Source: Hwangdonia lutea (lineage in GTDB: Bacteria > Bacteroidota > Bacteroidia > Flavobacteriales > Flavobacteriaceae). From it: 64,000 bases of DNA. The notes under the pieces were generated by a model. It was not told the DNA's origin. It saw nothing but the letters and a program-made list of their open reading frames with translations, and did no database searches. This document shows positions 8,245 to 17,225 of this stretch, piece by piece; the stretch's first letter is position 1, and each line of letters begins with the position of its first letter. The position numbers were made by a program, and so were the translations under genes. The stretch is from assembly GCF_032814565.1 (NCBI RefSeq), contig NZ_CP136521.1, positions 2,452,501 to 2,516,500 of the forward strand, in the 5' to 3' direction.

Positions 8245-9567
8245 ATGAAAACATTAGTAGCACTTAGTAGAATATTCGTTGGTGTATTGTTCATCATTTC
8301 GGGGTTAATTAAGCTAAACGACCCCTTAGGTTTTTCGTATAAACTTGAAGAGTATTTTGGCGCAGACGTTTTAAACATCGAGTTTTTAATTCCGTATGCC
8401 TTGGGTATTTCGGTCATTGTTGTGGTTTTCGAGGTGGTTTTAGGCGTGTTTTTACTCATTGGCTATAAGCCTAAATTTACCGTTTGGAGCTTGCTGGCAA
8501 TGATTGTCTTTTTTACTTTCTTAACCTTTTATTCGGCCTATTTCGATAAGGTGAAAGACTGCGGATGTTTTGGTGATGCCTTAAAACTCACGCCATGGGA
8601 AAGCTTTACAAAAGACGTTATTTTACTGTTTTTTATTCTTATTTTATTCTTCGGATTAAATCATATCAAACCCGTATTCAGCAAATTGCCCACAACAATT
8701 TTGGCTTTGTTGAGCTTTATTTTCAGTTTGTGGTTTGGGTATCATGTGCTCATGCATTTGCCAACCATAGATTTTAGAGCGTATAAAATAGGAAACAATA
8801 TAGCCGAAGGTATGCGTATTCCTGACGATGCACCAAAAGCCATACAAGAATTTACGTGGACGTTCAACATTAATGGCGAAGAAACAGAAATTGTAACCGA
8901 TGGCAGTTATCCTACCGTTGATGGTGAATACGTTGGCGTTGAAACCAAGGTGATTCGCGAAGCTTATCAACCACCAGTTTTGGATTTTTCAATTGAAACG
9001 GATGAAGAAGACTTAACCGAACATTTTTTAAGTCAGGAAAATCTAATCGTTATAGTGTCCTATAGTTTGGAAAAAATGGAACAAGAAGGCGCTTTAAAAT
9101 TGAAGTCAACCACCGATGAAGCTCTAAAAAATGGTTACCAAGTTATAGGTTTAACAGCTTCAGGTAACGATGCTAAGCAGCGCATAAACGAAATCTATAA
9201 TTTAAATTTCGATTGGTATTTATGCGACGAAAAAGCCTTAAAAACCGTAGTGCGCTCAAACCCGGGGATTTTAGAATTAGATGCTGGAACCGTAATGCAA
9301 AAGGTGCACTGGAATGATATTGAGGATTTGCAGTTGCCTAAAGTAGAGCGGAAAATCGAATCCAAAAAGGAAAATGCTGAAATTAAAAACATTCTTTATG
9401 TCGTAGAAGGCGAGGTTTCAACTAAAGAAAAGTTGGATTCTGTTTTAGCGAGTAAAAACTACAAAAACTATTTATATACCATAGATGAAACCGTTTTGGA
9501 CTCTATAAATAAAGCTAATAACAGCAATTATGATGGTTTTATGACTGTAGAGCTACATAAAGAATAA
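8245..9567 (+). CDS. BT_3928 family protein (DoxX-like membrane domain plus redox-like C-terminal domain)
   Basis: The 440-residue protein has a DoxX/MauE-like N-terminal part with four to five membrane segments (about 8-170) and a CGCFGD pair of cysteines (Cys106, Cys108) between segments. This is followed by a soluble domain (about 190-440) resembling a degenerate thioredoxin fold. Related MauE/DoxX proteins handle thiol-disulfide exchange across the inner membrane. The role of this family is not established. The next gene encodes a TlpA-like lipoprotein with a CxxC motif, which is consistent with a periplasmic redox pair. Confidence 0.75.
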   Translation: MKTLVALSRIFVGVLFIISGLIKLNDPLGFSYKLEEYFGADVLNIEFLIPYALGISVIVVVFEVVLGVFLLIGYKPKFTVWSLLAMIVFFTFLTFYSAYFDKVKDCGCFGDALKLTPWESFTKDVILLFFILILFFGLNHIKPVFSKLPTTILALLSFIFSLWFGYHVLMHLPTIDFRAYKIGNNIAEGMRIPDDAPKAIQEFTWTFNINGEETEIVTDGSYPTVDGEYVGVETKVIREAYQPPVLDFSIETDEEDLTEHFLSQENLIVIVSYSLEKMEQEGALKLKSTTDEALKNGYQVIGLTASGNDAKQRINEIYNLNFDWYLCDEKALKTVVRSNPGILELDAGTVMQKVHWNDIEDLQLPKVERKIESKKENAEIKNILYVVEGEVSTKEKLDSVLASKNYKNYLYTIDETVLDSINKANNSNYDGFMTVELHKE

Positions 9568-9686
9568 ATCTTCATTGTCATAAAAAGTATTTAAATCCAA
9601 TCCCGATAATTACTTGGAGCTATCGAGATGGTTAAACGAAACCAAAAATTAAAAAAAATTAACCCCTTAGTTATACCCAAATAAAA

Positions 9687-10178
9687 ATGAAAAAAATGAT
9701 CTATACCCTAATCTTATTATTCAGTGTATTTAGTTGCAATACAGAAGTGCCAACTCAATTTTCTGAGGAAGCGTTAAACGATACCTTCGTAACTTTAGAA
9801 GGCAACAATATAGCATTCAAAGATATTTTAGAAACCCATAAAGGCAAAACAATCGTAATCGATATTTGGGCATCATGGTGTAAAGACTGTATAAAAGGCA
9901 TGCCAAAAGTAAAGGCATTACAATCGGAATACAAAGAGGCGGTTTATATATTTTTGTCGTTAGATAAAAGCCAGAACGCATGGAAAAAAGGCATTGAAAA
10001 TTACAAGGTTAACGGCGAACACTATTTTATGCAGTCCGGTTGGAAAGGTGCTTTTGGCAATTTTGTAAATTTAGATTGGATTCCTAGATATATGGTAATA
10101 AATAAAACCGGAAACATAGAATTATTTAAAGCCGTAAAAGCAGACGACGATAAATTAATCGAAGCCATAAAAAAGTAG
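9687..10178 (+). CDS. TlpA-like thiol-disulfide oxidoreductase lipoprotein
   Basis: The 163-residue protein has a lipoprotein signal ending at Cys17 (FSVFSC) and a thioredoxin fold with the active site WASWCKDC (Cys65, Cys68) and a cis-Pro region near DWIPRYMV. It would be anchored in a membrane facing the periplasm, reducing or shuffling disulfides. The CKDC dipeptide between the cysteines is unusual compared with CAPC or CGPC. It lies 119 bases after the BT_3928 gene in the same direction and may be its partner. Confidence 0.85.
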   Translation: MKKMIYTLILLFSVFSCNTEVPTQFSEEALNDTFVTLEGNNIAFKDILETHKGKTIVIDIWASWCKDCIKGMPKVKALQSEYKEAVYIFLSLDKSQNAWKKGIENYKVNGEHYFMQSGWKGAFGNFVNLDWIPRYMVINKTGNIELFKAVKADDDKLIEAIKK

Positions 10179-10259
10179 TATTTTTGTCTTATTAATAATA
10201 AGATTTTATCAGGCCATAAATACAATCACTTCAAAATATAAAAAATAACACACAGTCCG

Positions 10260-11009
10260 ATGAGAAAACAAATTGTAGCAGGAAATTGGAAGATGAACAA
10301 CGATTTATCTCAAACCGAAACTCTAATCACTGGCTTAAAAGCACAAAACAAAACAACCAATGCCGAGGTTATGATAGCTCCAGCAGCAACCAACTTATGG
10401 CAGGCTTATAATAGTTTAAGAGATTTCAATATCGAAGTTATAGCACAAAACATGCACTTTGCCGAAAGTGGCGCGTACACCGGCGAAATCAGTGCCTCTA
10501 TGCTAAAAAGCGTGGGTGTTGAAACGGTTATTTTAGGGCATAGCGAACGTCGTGCTTACTTTAACGAAACCGACGAAACATTGGCCAAAAAAGTCGATGC
10601 AGCTTTAGCAAACAACATGCGTGTCATTTTCTGTTTTGGCGAAGAGTTGGCCGATAGAAAATCTGGAAATGAAGAAACAGTAGTTGAAAATCAAATTAAA
10701 AACGCCTTATTTCACTTAAGCGCTTCGGCATTTAAAAACATTGTGTTGGCCTACGAGCCTGTTTGGGCCATTGGTACGGGCGAAACAGCAAGCCCAGAAC
10801 AAGCGCAAGACATGCATGCTTTTATCAGAAAAACATTGGCTGATAAATACGGCAATGATGTTGCAGATTCTGTATCCATTCTTTACGGCGGCAGCTGTAA
10901 ACCCAACAATGCCAAAGAAATTTTCTCAAAACCCGATGTCGATGGTGGCTTAATTGGCGGTGCTGCACTCAATGCTGACGATTTTTTTGCTATTGTAAAC
11001 GCGTTTTAA
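10260..11009 (+). CDS. tpiA: triosephosphate isomerase TpiA
   Basis: TpiA interconverts glyceraldehyde-3-phosphate and dihydroxyacetone phosphate in glycolysis. All catalytic residues are visible in the 249-residue protein: Lys11 in GNWKMN, His94 in GHSERR and Glu166 in AYEPVWAIGTG. The phosphate-binding LYGGS and GGLIGGA segments close the barrel. It is full length with an ATG at 10260. The gap to prmA is filled by an R1 repeat, so co-transcription with prmA is possible but would cross that repeat. Confidence 0.97.
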   Translation: MRKQIVAGNWKMNNDLSQTETLITGLKAQNKTTNAEVMIAPAATNLWQAYNSLRDFNIEVIAQNMHFAESGAYTGEISASMLKSVGVETVILGHSERRAYFNETDETLAKKVDAALANNMRVIFCFGEELADRKSGNEETVVENQIKNALFHLSASAFKNIVLAYEPVWAIGTGETASPEQAQDMHAFIRKTLADKYGNDVADSVSILYGGSCKPNNAKEIFSKPDVDGGLIGGAALNADDFFAIVNAF

Positions 11010-11021
11010 AATATTTTATTT

Positions 11022-11114
11022 GGGCGTTACCCCGATCAAAAATCGGGGTCGCGCTTTCCGTTATATCTTTTCCTCGTGCCTCAAAAAAGGATGCCACTGC
11101 AATCGCTAACGCGC
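11022..11114 (+). repeat. dispersed repeat family R1, copy b
   Basis: GGGCGTTACCCCG ... CGGGGTCGCGCTTTCC ... CGCTAACGC follows the R1 consensus in plus orientation. The CCCGAT/ATCGGGG arms pair across a short A-rich loop. It occupies nearly all of the tpiA-prmA gap. Confidence 0.8.
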
Positions 11115-11142
11115 TTATCCGCCAACATTAACAATAACACCA

Positions 11143-11979
11143 ATGTCAAATACCGTATACATAGGCTACTACTTTAAAGTAAAACCAGTACAACCAGCAA
11201 CCGAAATCCTAATCGCAGAATTGGGTTTCGCCGGTTTTGAAAGTTTTGTGGAAAACGAAGACGGCGTTACAGCCTACATTCAAAAAAACGAATGGCAAAA
11301 AGATATTCTAGATGATATTCAAATTTTGAAATCCGATGAATTTGAAATCACTTATACATTTTCCGAAATAGAGCAGGTCAATTGGAATGCCGAATGGGAA
11401 AAGAATTTCAACCCTATTGTAGTCGATAATTTATGTTCCGTTCGTGCCCCATTTCACGAAAAAGCTAATACGAAATACGATATCATTATCGAACCGAAAA
11501 TGAGTTTCGGTACAGGGCATCACGAAACCACGCACATGATGATTCAGCATATTTTAAACAACGATTTCCAAAATAAATCGGTTTTAGATATGGGTTGTGG
11601 TACCGGTGTTTTGGCTATTTTGGCAGAGTTAAAAGGTGCAAAACCCATTGACGCCATAGACTACGATAACTGGTGTTACCTAAACAGCCTTGAGAATGTT
11701 GAGCGTAATAATTGTAAAAACATTACCGTTTTAGAAGGCGATGCAAGTTTGTTAAAAAACAAAAAGTACGATATAATTATTGCCAACATCAACCGCAATA
11801 TTTTGTTGCAAGACATGCATACTTACGCGGCCTGTTTAAACAAAAACGGGATGTTGTTTTTAAGCGGGTTTTATGCCGATGATATTCCTGTTATAAAGGC
11901 AGAATGCAAAAAACATATGTTAAAGTTTATAGAAAAATTGGAAAGAAACAATTGGGTTTCGTTAAAATTTATAAATTAG
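11143..11979 (+). CDS. prmA: ribosomal protein L11 methyltransferase PrmA
   Basis: PrmA trimethylates ribosomal protein L11 using S-adenosylmethionine. The 278-residue protein has the N-terminal substrate-recognition domain (1-100), the linker SFGTGHHETTHM (121-132) and SAM motif I VLDMGCGTGVLAI (147-159). A family NINRNIL element stands in place of NPPY (about 208-214). Its ATG is at 11143. clpS follows about 65 bases downstream in the same direction, so the two may form a small translation and proteolysis unit. Confidence 0.95.
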   Translation: MSNTVYIGYYFKVKPVQPATEILIAELGFAGFESFVENEDGVTAYIQKNEWQKDILDDIQILKSDEFEITYTFSEIEQVNWNAEWEKNFNPIVVDNLCSVRAPFHEKANTKYDIIIEPKMSFGTGHHETTHMMIQHILNNDFQNKSVLDMGCGTGVLAILAELKGAKPIDAIDYDNWCYLNSLENVERNNCKNITVLEGDASLLKNKKYDIIIANINRNILLQDMHTYAACLNKNGMLFLSGFYADDIPVIKAECKKHMLKFIEKLERNNWVSLKFIN

Positions 11980-12043
11980 TATTATAATTTAAAATAATAA
12001 TAACAACTTTTTCCTTTGGGGAAATGTTTGTAAGACATTAGAA

Positions 12044-12319
12044 ATGAGTACAAAAGAAAAAACATTAGAAGAATTACTTTTACAGGAAGAGGTAGTTACT
12101 CAAAATGAAATTGTATTGTTCAATGACGATGTGAATACCTTCGATCATGTTATCGAAACGCTTATTTATGCCTGTGAGCATACGCCAGAACAAGCCGAAC
12201 AATGTGCAATACTCGTACATTACAAAGGTAAATGTACGGTTAAAACAGGTGCCTATAACGATTTAAAACCACGCTGCTCACTACTTTTGGAAGCAGGATT
12301 AAGCGCAGAAATTATTTAG
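12044..12319 (+). CDS. clpS: ATP-dependent Clp protease adaptor ClpS
   Basis: ClpS binds proteins with N-degron residues and hands them to ClpAP or ClpCP. The 91-residue protein has a short disordered N-terminus followed by the conserved core IVLFNDDVNTFDHVI, the CEHTPEQAEQCAILVH segment that forms the binding pocket, and GKCTVKTG. The length is normal. An intrinsic terminator follows 22 bases after the stop. Confidence 0.94.
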   Translation: MSTKEKTLEELLLQEEVVTQNEIVLFNDDVNTFDHVIETLIYACEHTPEQAEQCAILVHYKGKCTVKTGAYNDLKPRCSLLLEAGLSAEII

Positions 12320-12341
12320 AATATTAATGGAATATAAATTT

Positions 12342-12381
12342 AAAGACCTGACGAGTTTTAAAGCTTGTCAGGTCTTTTTTT
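12342..12381 (+). terminator. intrinsic terminator after clpS, also resembling an AACCTGACAGG palindrome
   Basis: AAAGACCTGAC (12342-12352) pairs with GTCAGGTCTTT (12366-12376) and is followed by a T-run. The arm sequence resembles the GACCTGTCAGG palindrome found in frame in topB, so this terminator may derive from the same repeat family. Confidence 0.8.
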
Positions 12382-12406
12382 GTAACTTAACGTCTTTACA
12401 AGACCA

Positions 12407-13819
12407 TTAAAGTGTTGTGGGGCACACAAAATCTGTTGTTGGTAAATCGGTGTTTTTAATCGCTCCAAATCCGCCCGCAATATCAACCAAATTATTAAAA
12501 CCACGTGCTTTTAAAATAGACGCTGCAATTACCGACCGGTAACCACCAGCACAATGGACGTAATAGGTGTTTTTATTATCAATGGCATTCATGTTATCGT
12601 TAATATAATCCAATGCGAAATGCTGTACATTATCGCCTTTTAAATGTTCAGATTTATATTCGCCATCTTTCCTAACGTCAAGTGTGTTTACGTTTTCATT
12701 TTTAAAACGTTCAGAAAATGTTTCAGCAGAAATAGATTCAATAGTTTCAACATCTTTACCGGCTGCTTTCCAAGCTTCAATGCCGCCATCTAAATAACCT
12801 AAAGTATTGTCGTAGCCCACACGAGAGAGTCGTGTTACGGTTTCCTTTTCTTTGCCTTCTGGTGTAACCAGTAAAATGGGTTGTTTTAAATCGGTGATTA
12901 ATGCGCCAACCCATGGGGCAAATCCGCCATGAATTCCAATAAATATAGAGTTTGGAATATGCTCTTTTACAAAGTCTTTTTCATGCCTAACATCAAGTAC
13001 CAAAGCGCCTTCTTGATTGGCAATTCTTTCAAAATCTTCGGCATTTAAAGCCACATCGCCTTGTTGCAAAACGGTTTCAAAATCATCGTAACCCGATTTG
13101 TTCATCATCGCGTTTTTTGCAAAATATTGTGGCGGCGGCGGGATCCCGTCAAGGACTTCCTCTACAAATTCTTCTTTGGTCATGTCGGCACGCAAAGCGT
13201 AATTGGTTTTTTTCTGTTCACCAAGAAGACCGACGGTTTCCTTGCTTAAATTTTTACCACAAGCAGAACCTGCACCATGCGCTGGATATACAATAACATC
13301 GTCTTCTAAAGGCATGATTTTATAGCGAAGCGAATCGAATAACATGGCTGCCAAATCTTCTTTTGTAAGGTCTGATTTTATAGCTAAATCTGGTCGCCCA
13401 ACATCGCCTAAAAACAATGTGTCTCCTGAAAAAATAGCACGGTTTTTCCCGTTTTCATCAATTAAAAGGTAAGTGGCCGACTCTAAAGTGTGCCCCGGTG
13501 TGTGCAGTACTTTTATAGTTACTTTACCTAGTTTAAACGTTTCGTTATCTTTAGCGATATAAGCATCGTAATCGGTTTTTGCACTAGGTCCAAAAACTAT
13601 CGTGGCTCCTGTTTTTTTTGCTAAATCGATATGCCCCGAAACGAAATCCGCATGAAAATGCGTTTCAAAAACATACTTTATTTTGGCGTTTTCTTTATTG
13701 GCTTTATCAACATATTGTTGGGTTTCGCGCAATGGGTCAATAATGGCCACTTCGCCGTCCGATTCAATATAATAAGCACCTTGAGCCAAACAGCCTGTGT
13801 AAATTTGTTCTATCTTCAT
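12407..13819 (-). CDS. persulfide dioxygenase-like metallo-beta-lactamase fused to two rhodanese domains
   Basis: The 470-residue protein starts with an ETHE1-type metallo-beta-lactamase domain (about 1-240). Metal ligands are seen in THFHADFVSGH (His54, His56, Asp58, His63) and HTPGHTLES (about 108-116). The first rhodanese domain (about 260-355) has LLVTPEG where the catalytic Cys loop should be and is probably inactive. The second (about 375-465) has YYVHCAGGYRS with the catalytic Cys. Such fusions oxidise glutathione or protein persulfides to sulfite or thiosulfate in the cytoplasm. Downstream YeeE/YedE genes fit a sulfur-handling cluster. Confidence 0.9.
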   Translation of the reverse strand: MKIEQIYTGCLAQGAYYIESDGEVAIIDPLRETQQYVDKANKENAKIKYVFETHFHADFVSGHIDLAKKTGATIVFGPSAKTDYDAYIAKDNETFKLGKVTIKVLHTPGHTLESATYLLIDENGKNRAIFSGDTLFLGDVGRPDLAIKSDLTKEDLAAMLFDSLRYKIMPLEDDVIVYPAHGAGSACGKNLSKETVGLLGEQKKTNYALRADMTKEEFVEEVLDGIPPPPQYFAKNAMMNKSGYDDFETVLQQGDVALNAEDFERIANQEGALVLDVRHEKDFVKEHIPNSIFIGIHGGFAPWVGALITDLKQPILLVTPEGKEKETVTRLSRVGYDNTLGYLDGGIEAWKAAGKDVETIESISAETFSERFKNENVNTLDVRKDGEYKSEHLKGDNVQHFALDYINDNMNAIDNKNTYYVHCAGGYRSVIAASILKARGFNNLVDIAGGFGAIKNTDLPTTDFVCPTTL

Positions 13820-13944
13820 TTTTTTAATTTTTCATTTCTGCCTTTCGGCAATCGCTCTATAAAAACTGAGCGTATGTTATTTCATCATAAAAATCATTCA
13901 AAAGTATAAAACCAAAATGATTTAAATTGTAACTTATGTCACTT

Positions 13945-14410
13945 TTATAAATTAGTCTCTTTATAGATGATATAAAAAGCCATAATCAATGTGAAAAAAC
14001 CGAAACTTTTTTAAGTTTATTGCTACTTATAAATTTTGAAAGAAGCACGCCAATCACAATCCCGATAACCGAAATTAAAGTGAAAGGGAGTAAAAATAGC
14101 CATTCGATTTCTGTGGTTTGAATATTTCCGGTAAACCCAATTAATGAATTAATGGTAACTATTATTAAGGAGGTTTCCGCAGCTTTTTTGATTGGAATAT
14201 TTGCCCAAACCACCAACGCGGGGACAGACAGAAAACCGCCACCCGCACCTATTATGCCTGTTATGGTTCTGATTATCTACCCTTTTGTGAGCGTTTTGTA
14301 ATAAGCTTATTTTTATGCAGTAGCGTCGGTTTCCTTTTTGTTTCTAATGATGGAATAGGAGGCCAATAGCATAATAATGGCGAAAAAAACATGATGCACA
14401 TTTCTTAGGA
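13945..14410 (-). pseudogene. decayed sulfite exporter (TauE/SafE family)
   Basis: Pieces of a TauE/SafE membrane protein appear in order on the minus strand but in different frames. The first piece is HHVFFAIIMLLASYSIIRNKK, ending in a stop after ETDATA. The next is TITGIIGAGGGFLSVPALVVWANIPIKKAAETSL, given here only as a landmark at about 14150-14265, preceded by an in-frame TAG at 14277-14279. A long second-half frame runs to about 14000, where it shifts. Reading one base over restores FGFFTLIMAFYII and ends at 13945. The first roughly 100 residues are missing. Two frame breaks and a deletion make a working product very unlikely. Confidence 0.85.
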
Positions 14411-14426
14411 TTTGTATTGTATCTAT

Positions 14427-14840
14427 TTAGTGCGGTAGTTTGTCTTTTAAAACACCGTAAATAAATGTGCCTAATAAAGCTGCAGCAATTACGATAAGCA
14501 TGCTGTAAACACCCGTGCCTAATAAAATGTACATGGGGCCTGGGCACACACCAACTAGCGCCCAACCTAGGCCAAAAATGGTGCCGCCAATTATATACCT
14601 GATAAATCCGTTGTCTTTTTTAGGAACAAAAATAGACGCACCTTTAATGCTTTTGATATATCCTTTTTTTGAGATTTGCAAAAACAGAATACCTGATGCA
14701 ATGGCAGTTCCTATGATGCCATACATGTGAAAGGATTGAAAGCGAAACATCTCGTAAATACGGTACCACGATACGGCTTCGGATTTAACTAACACAATTC
14801 CGAAGAAGATGCCAATCAATAAAAATTTTAAAAATTTCAT
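14427..14840 (-). CDS. YeeE/YedE-type sulfur transport half-protein (DUF6691-like), second half
   Basis: The 137-residue protein has four hydrophobic segments and the conserved Cys loop GLGWALVGVCPGPMY. This corresponds to the second half of YeeE/YedE transporters, which carry thiosulfate or other reduced sulfur species through a path of conserved cysteines. Its start at 14840 follows the stop of the partner gene by two bases, so the pair is translationally coupled. Together with the persulfide dioxygenase it suggests uptake or efflux of reduced sulfur. The substrate is inferred from the family. Confidence 0.85.
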   Translation of the reverse strand: MKFLKFLLIGIFFGIVLVKSEAVSWYRIYEMFRFQSFHMYGIIGTAIASGILFLQISKKGYIKSIKGASIFVPKKDNGFIRYIIGGTIFGLGWALVGVCPGPMYILLGTGVYSMLIVIAAALLGTFIYGVLKDKLPH

Positions 14841-14842
14841 AA

Positions 14843-15397
14843 CTAAAAAATTAAAGGTAAAAGCAGGTTAGCCATAATTAATCCGCCAATAAAAAAGCCA
14901 ATTACAGCAATTAGTGATGGTTTTTGTAAACTACTTAATCCGGTAATGGCATGACCAGAAGTACAGCCGCCAGCATAACGCGTACCAAAACCAACAAGTA
15001 ATCCGCCAACAATTAGCAGTATTAAACTTTTTGTGTTTAAGGTGTCCAAGCTAAAAACTTCGTTGGGAACCAAAGTAGCTCCAGCATTTTGAAATCCCAT
15101 ATTTTGGAGTTCGGAAATGGTTTGGGGATTTAAATCGGTAACCGCATCGTTTGATAGGTAATGCGTGGCAATAAATCCGCCAATAACTGCACCTAACACG
15201 ACAACTAAATTCCAAACTTGATCTTTCCAATTAAACCTAAAAAAATCTGAAAATTTACCTGCGCCACCAATTGTACACAAGGTTTTTAGGTTTGACGACA
15301 TACCAAATGTCTTTCCAAAATAAAGTAATAATGCCATAACTATGGCAATTAACGGGCCCGAAATATACCAAGGCCATGGGTTTAAAATGTATTCCAT
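14843..15397 (-). CDS. YeeE/YedE-type sulfur transport half-protein, first half
   Basis: The 184-residue protein has about four membrane segments and the hallmark GFGTRYAGGCTSGHAITGLS, with the transport Cys near residue 143. A second conserved Cys lies in LKTLCTIGGAGKF. Related PmpA/PmpB-type split proteins occur with persulfide dioxygenase-rhodanese genes in several phyla. The gene leads the cluster that continues with its partner, the decayed TauE gene and, after a gap, the dioxygenase-rhodanese gene. Confidence 0.87.
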   Translation of the reverse strand: MEYILNPWPWYISGPLIAIVMALLLYFGKTFGMSSNLKTLCTIGGAGKFSDFFRFNWKDQVWNLVVVLGAVIGGFIATHYLSNDAVTDLNPQTISELQNMGFQNAGATLVPNEVFSLDTLNTKSLILLIVGGLLVGFGTRYAGGCTSGHAITGLSSLQKPSLIAVIGFFIGGLIMANLLLPLIF

Positions 15398-15736
15398 AAT
15401 ATGAATTAAAAAGGCAAAGATAATTTTATTTATAGCTTTACCTTGTAATATACCTGAGTTAATCTATTATAATTTTTGTTAATTATGCCTTTGTGGCGCT
15501 ATGCCATGCGTCAGCAGCTTTATTAAAACTGACCAGAATTAAATTCAGCTTTAATCGAATATAGAACATAACGCTATAATGAGCCCTTTGGTTCCGACTC
15601 TAAAAAGCGATAAAGTTACACGACGCTGCCCAACTTAGCGCGGTTTAAAAGTTAAAGCCTCGTTAAATCTGTTAAACCATATATAAATGTATGGGTATTC
15701 GGATTTACATTTTGTAAATTTATATAAAAAGTAAAT
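15398..15736. other. intergenic region with a short dyad, no gene seen
   Basis: This 339-base gap separates divergent units. No open frame of note, RNA gene or R1-type repeat is recognised. A perfect dyad ATTTACA / TGTAAAT with a three-base spacer lies at 15703-15719, about 18 bases before the SDR-like gene. It could be an operator, but the regulator is unknown. The middle of the gap might contain debris of a lost sulfur-cluster gene, which I could not identify. Confidence 0.5.
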
Positions 15737-16642
15737 ATGCGTATTTTAATAACAGGAGCAACGGGATTAATAGGGCAGGAGATTGTTAAACTTTGTCATA
15801 ATAAAAATATTGCCGTCAACTATTTGACAACCAGTAAATCTAAAATAGAAAACACTGAAAACTATAAAGGATTTTATTGGAATCCTAAAGCACAAGATAT
15901 AGACACACATTGTTTTGATGGAGTTGATGCCATTATCCATTTAGCTGGGGCAACCGTATCAAAACGATGGACAACAGCATACAAAAAAGAAATTATTTCG
16001 AGCAGAATTGAAAGCACGCAACTATTAATAAACGCTTTAAAAGGCGAAACACATAGTATAAAGCAAGTAGTTTCGGCTAGCGCAGTTGGTATTTATCCGG
16101 ATTCACTGATTAATTATTACGATGAGTCTTTTAAAGATTTTGATGATTCATTTTTAAGCCATGTTGTGCAACAATGGGAACATGCCGTTGATGGATTTTC
16201 GAAAGTGAATATTAATGTTTCAAAAGTTAGAATTGGCTTGGTGTTATCAAACAAAGGAGGAGCTTTACAAGAAATAATAAAACCCATGAAATTTGGTTTG
16301 GGTGCCGCTTTTGGCAGTGGAAAGCAATGGCAATCGTGGATACATATTAATGATTTGGCCCGCATATTTTTATATGTTACCGAACAAAAACTAGAAGGTG
16401 TATACAATGGCGTGGCGCCTAACCCTGTTTCCAATTCAGAGTTAACAAAAACCATGGCTAAAGTATTGGACAAGCCTTTGTTTTTACCAAATGTTCCTAA
16501 GTTTTTCATGAAGCTTATTTTAGGTGAAATGCATACGTTATTATTTGATAGTCAACGTGTAAGCTCAAAAAAAATAGAGGCTAAAGGGTTTCAGTTTACA
16601 GCCTACCATTTACAACCGGCCTTGGAGGATTTGTTGGGTTGA
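15737..16642 (+). CDS. TIGR01777 family SDR-like oxidoreductase (YfcH-like, with DUF1731 tail)
   Basis: The 301-residue protein has an N-terminal NAD(P)-binding Rossmann motif GATGLIG (7-13), the extended-SDR segment VSASAVGIY (about 118-126) and WEHAV. The C-terminal DUF1731 region contains NSELTKTMAKVL and ends near LQPALEDLLG. Family members are annotated as nucleoside-diphosphate-sugar epimerase-like, but no reaction has been shown that I know of. The active-site YxxxK appears degenerate. It stands alone on the plus strand and converges on trmL. Confidence 0.85.
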   Translation: MRILITGATGLIGQEIVKLCHNKNIAVNYLTTSKSKIENTENYKGFYWNPKAQDIDTHCFDGVDAIIHLAGATVSKRWTTAYKKEIISSRIESTQLLINALKGETHSIKQVVSASAVGIYPDSLINYYDESFKDFDDSFLSHVVQQWEHAVDGFSKVNINVSKVRIGLVLSNKGGALQEIIKPMKFGLGAAFGSGKQWQSWIHINDLARIFLYVTEQKLEGVYNGVAPNPVSNSELTKTMAKVLDKPLFLPNVPKFFMKLILGEMHTLLFDSQRVSSKKIEAKGFQFTAYHLQPALEDLLG

Positions 16643-16772
16643 AGACAGAGATAGTTGGATTTAATACGATGATAAAGTTCTGTTTGAAAACTAAAATTAC
16701 CTCATCCTGATTTCGGTCAAAAATCAAGACAACCCAAATATTTTATTCTCAATGTTTATTTTATGGCCTATA

Positions 16773-17225
16773 TTATTGTAGCTGTTTTAAGCCTTCGTAA
16801 ACCAAAATACTTACGGCGTTTGCTAAATTAAGGCTTCTTACGTGTTGGCTGTATAATGGTATTTTATAAAGTCTGTCGGCATATGCTTCGGTAACAGATT
16901 TTGGCAACCCGACAGATTCTTTCCCAAAGATTAAAAACAGATTGTCTTTAAAAGGTATATCCCAATGGTTTCGGGTACCATGGCTCGATAAAAACACCAT
17001 GTTTTCATCTTTATTTAATTCGAAGAACTGTTCAATATTGTCGTAATACGTAACCGATAAATGTTGCCAATAATCCAAACCAGCACGTTTCAATCGAGTA
17101 TCGTCAATCTTAAAACCAAAGGGTTTAACCAAGTGTAGTTTTGAGCCCGACGCCAGCGCTAAACGACCAATGTTTCCGGTGTTGTTTGGTATTTCGGGTT
17201 CTATTAAAACAATGTTTAATGGCAT
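16773..17225 (-). CDS. trmL: tRNA (cytidine/uridine(34)-2'-O)-methyltransferase TrmL
   Basis: TrmL methylates the ribose of the wobble base in tRNA-Leu isoacceptors. The 150-residue SPOUT protein has the start LNIVLIEPEIPNNTGNIGRL, the middle FGKESVGLP (about 107-115) and the trefoil-knot end IPLYSQHVRSLNLANAVSI. The length is typical. Its ATG overlaps the trpA stop by one base, so it is translated as the last gene of the trp operon, although its function is unrelated to tryptophan synthesis. Confidence 0.93.
   Translation of the reverse strand: MPLNIVLIEPEIPNNTGNIGRLALASGSKLHLVKPFGFKIDDTRLKRAGLDYWQHLSVTYYDNIEQFFELNKDENMVFLSSHGTRNHWDIPFKDNLFLIFGKESVGLPKSVTEAYADRLYKIPLYSQHVRSLNLANAVSILVYEGLKQLQ

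Noticed and set aside
13986-14216. An intact 76-residue membrane protein
   Set aside because: It is the second half of a broken TauE/SafE gene, as shown by in-order pieces in other frames on both sides.
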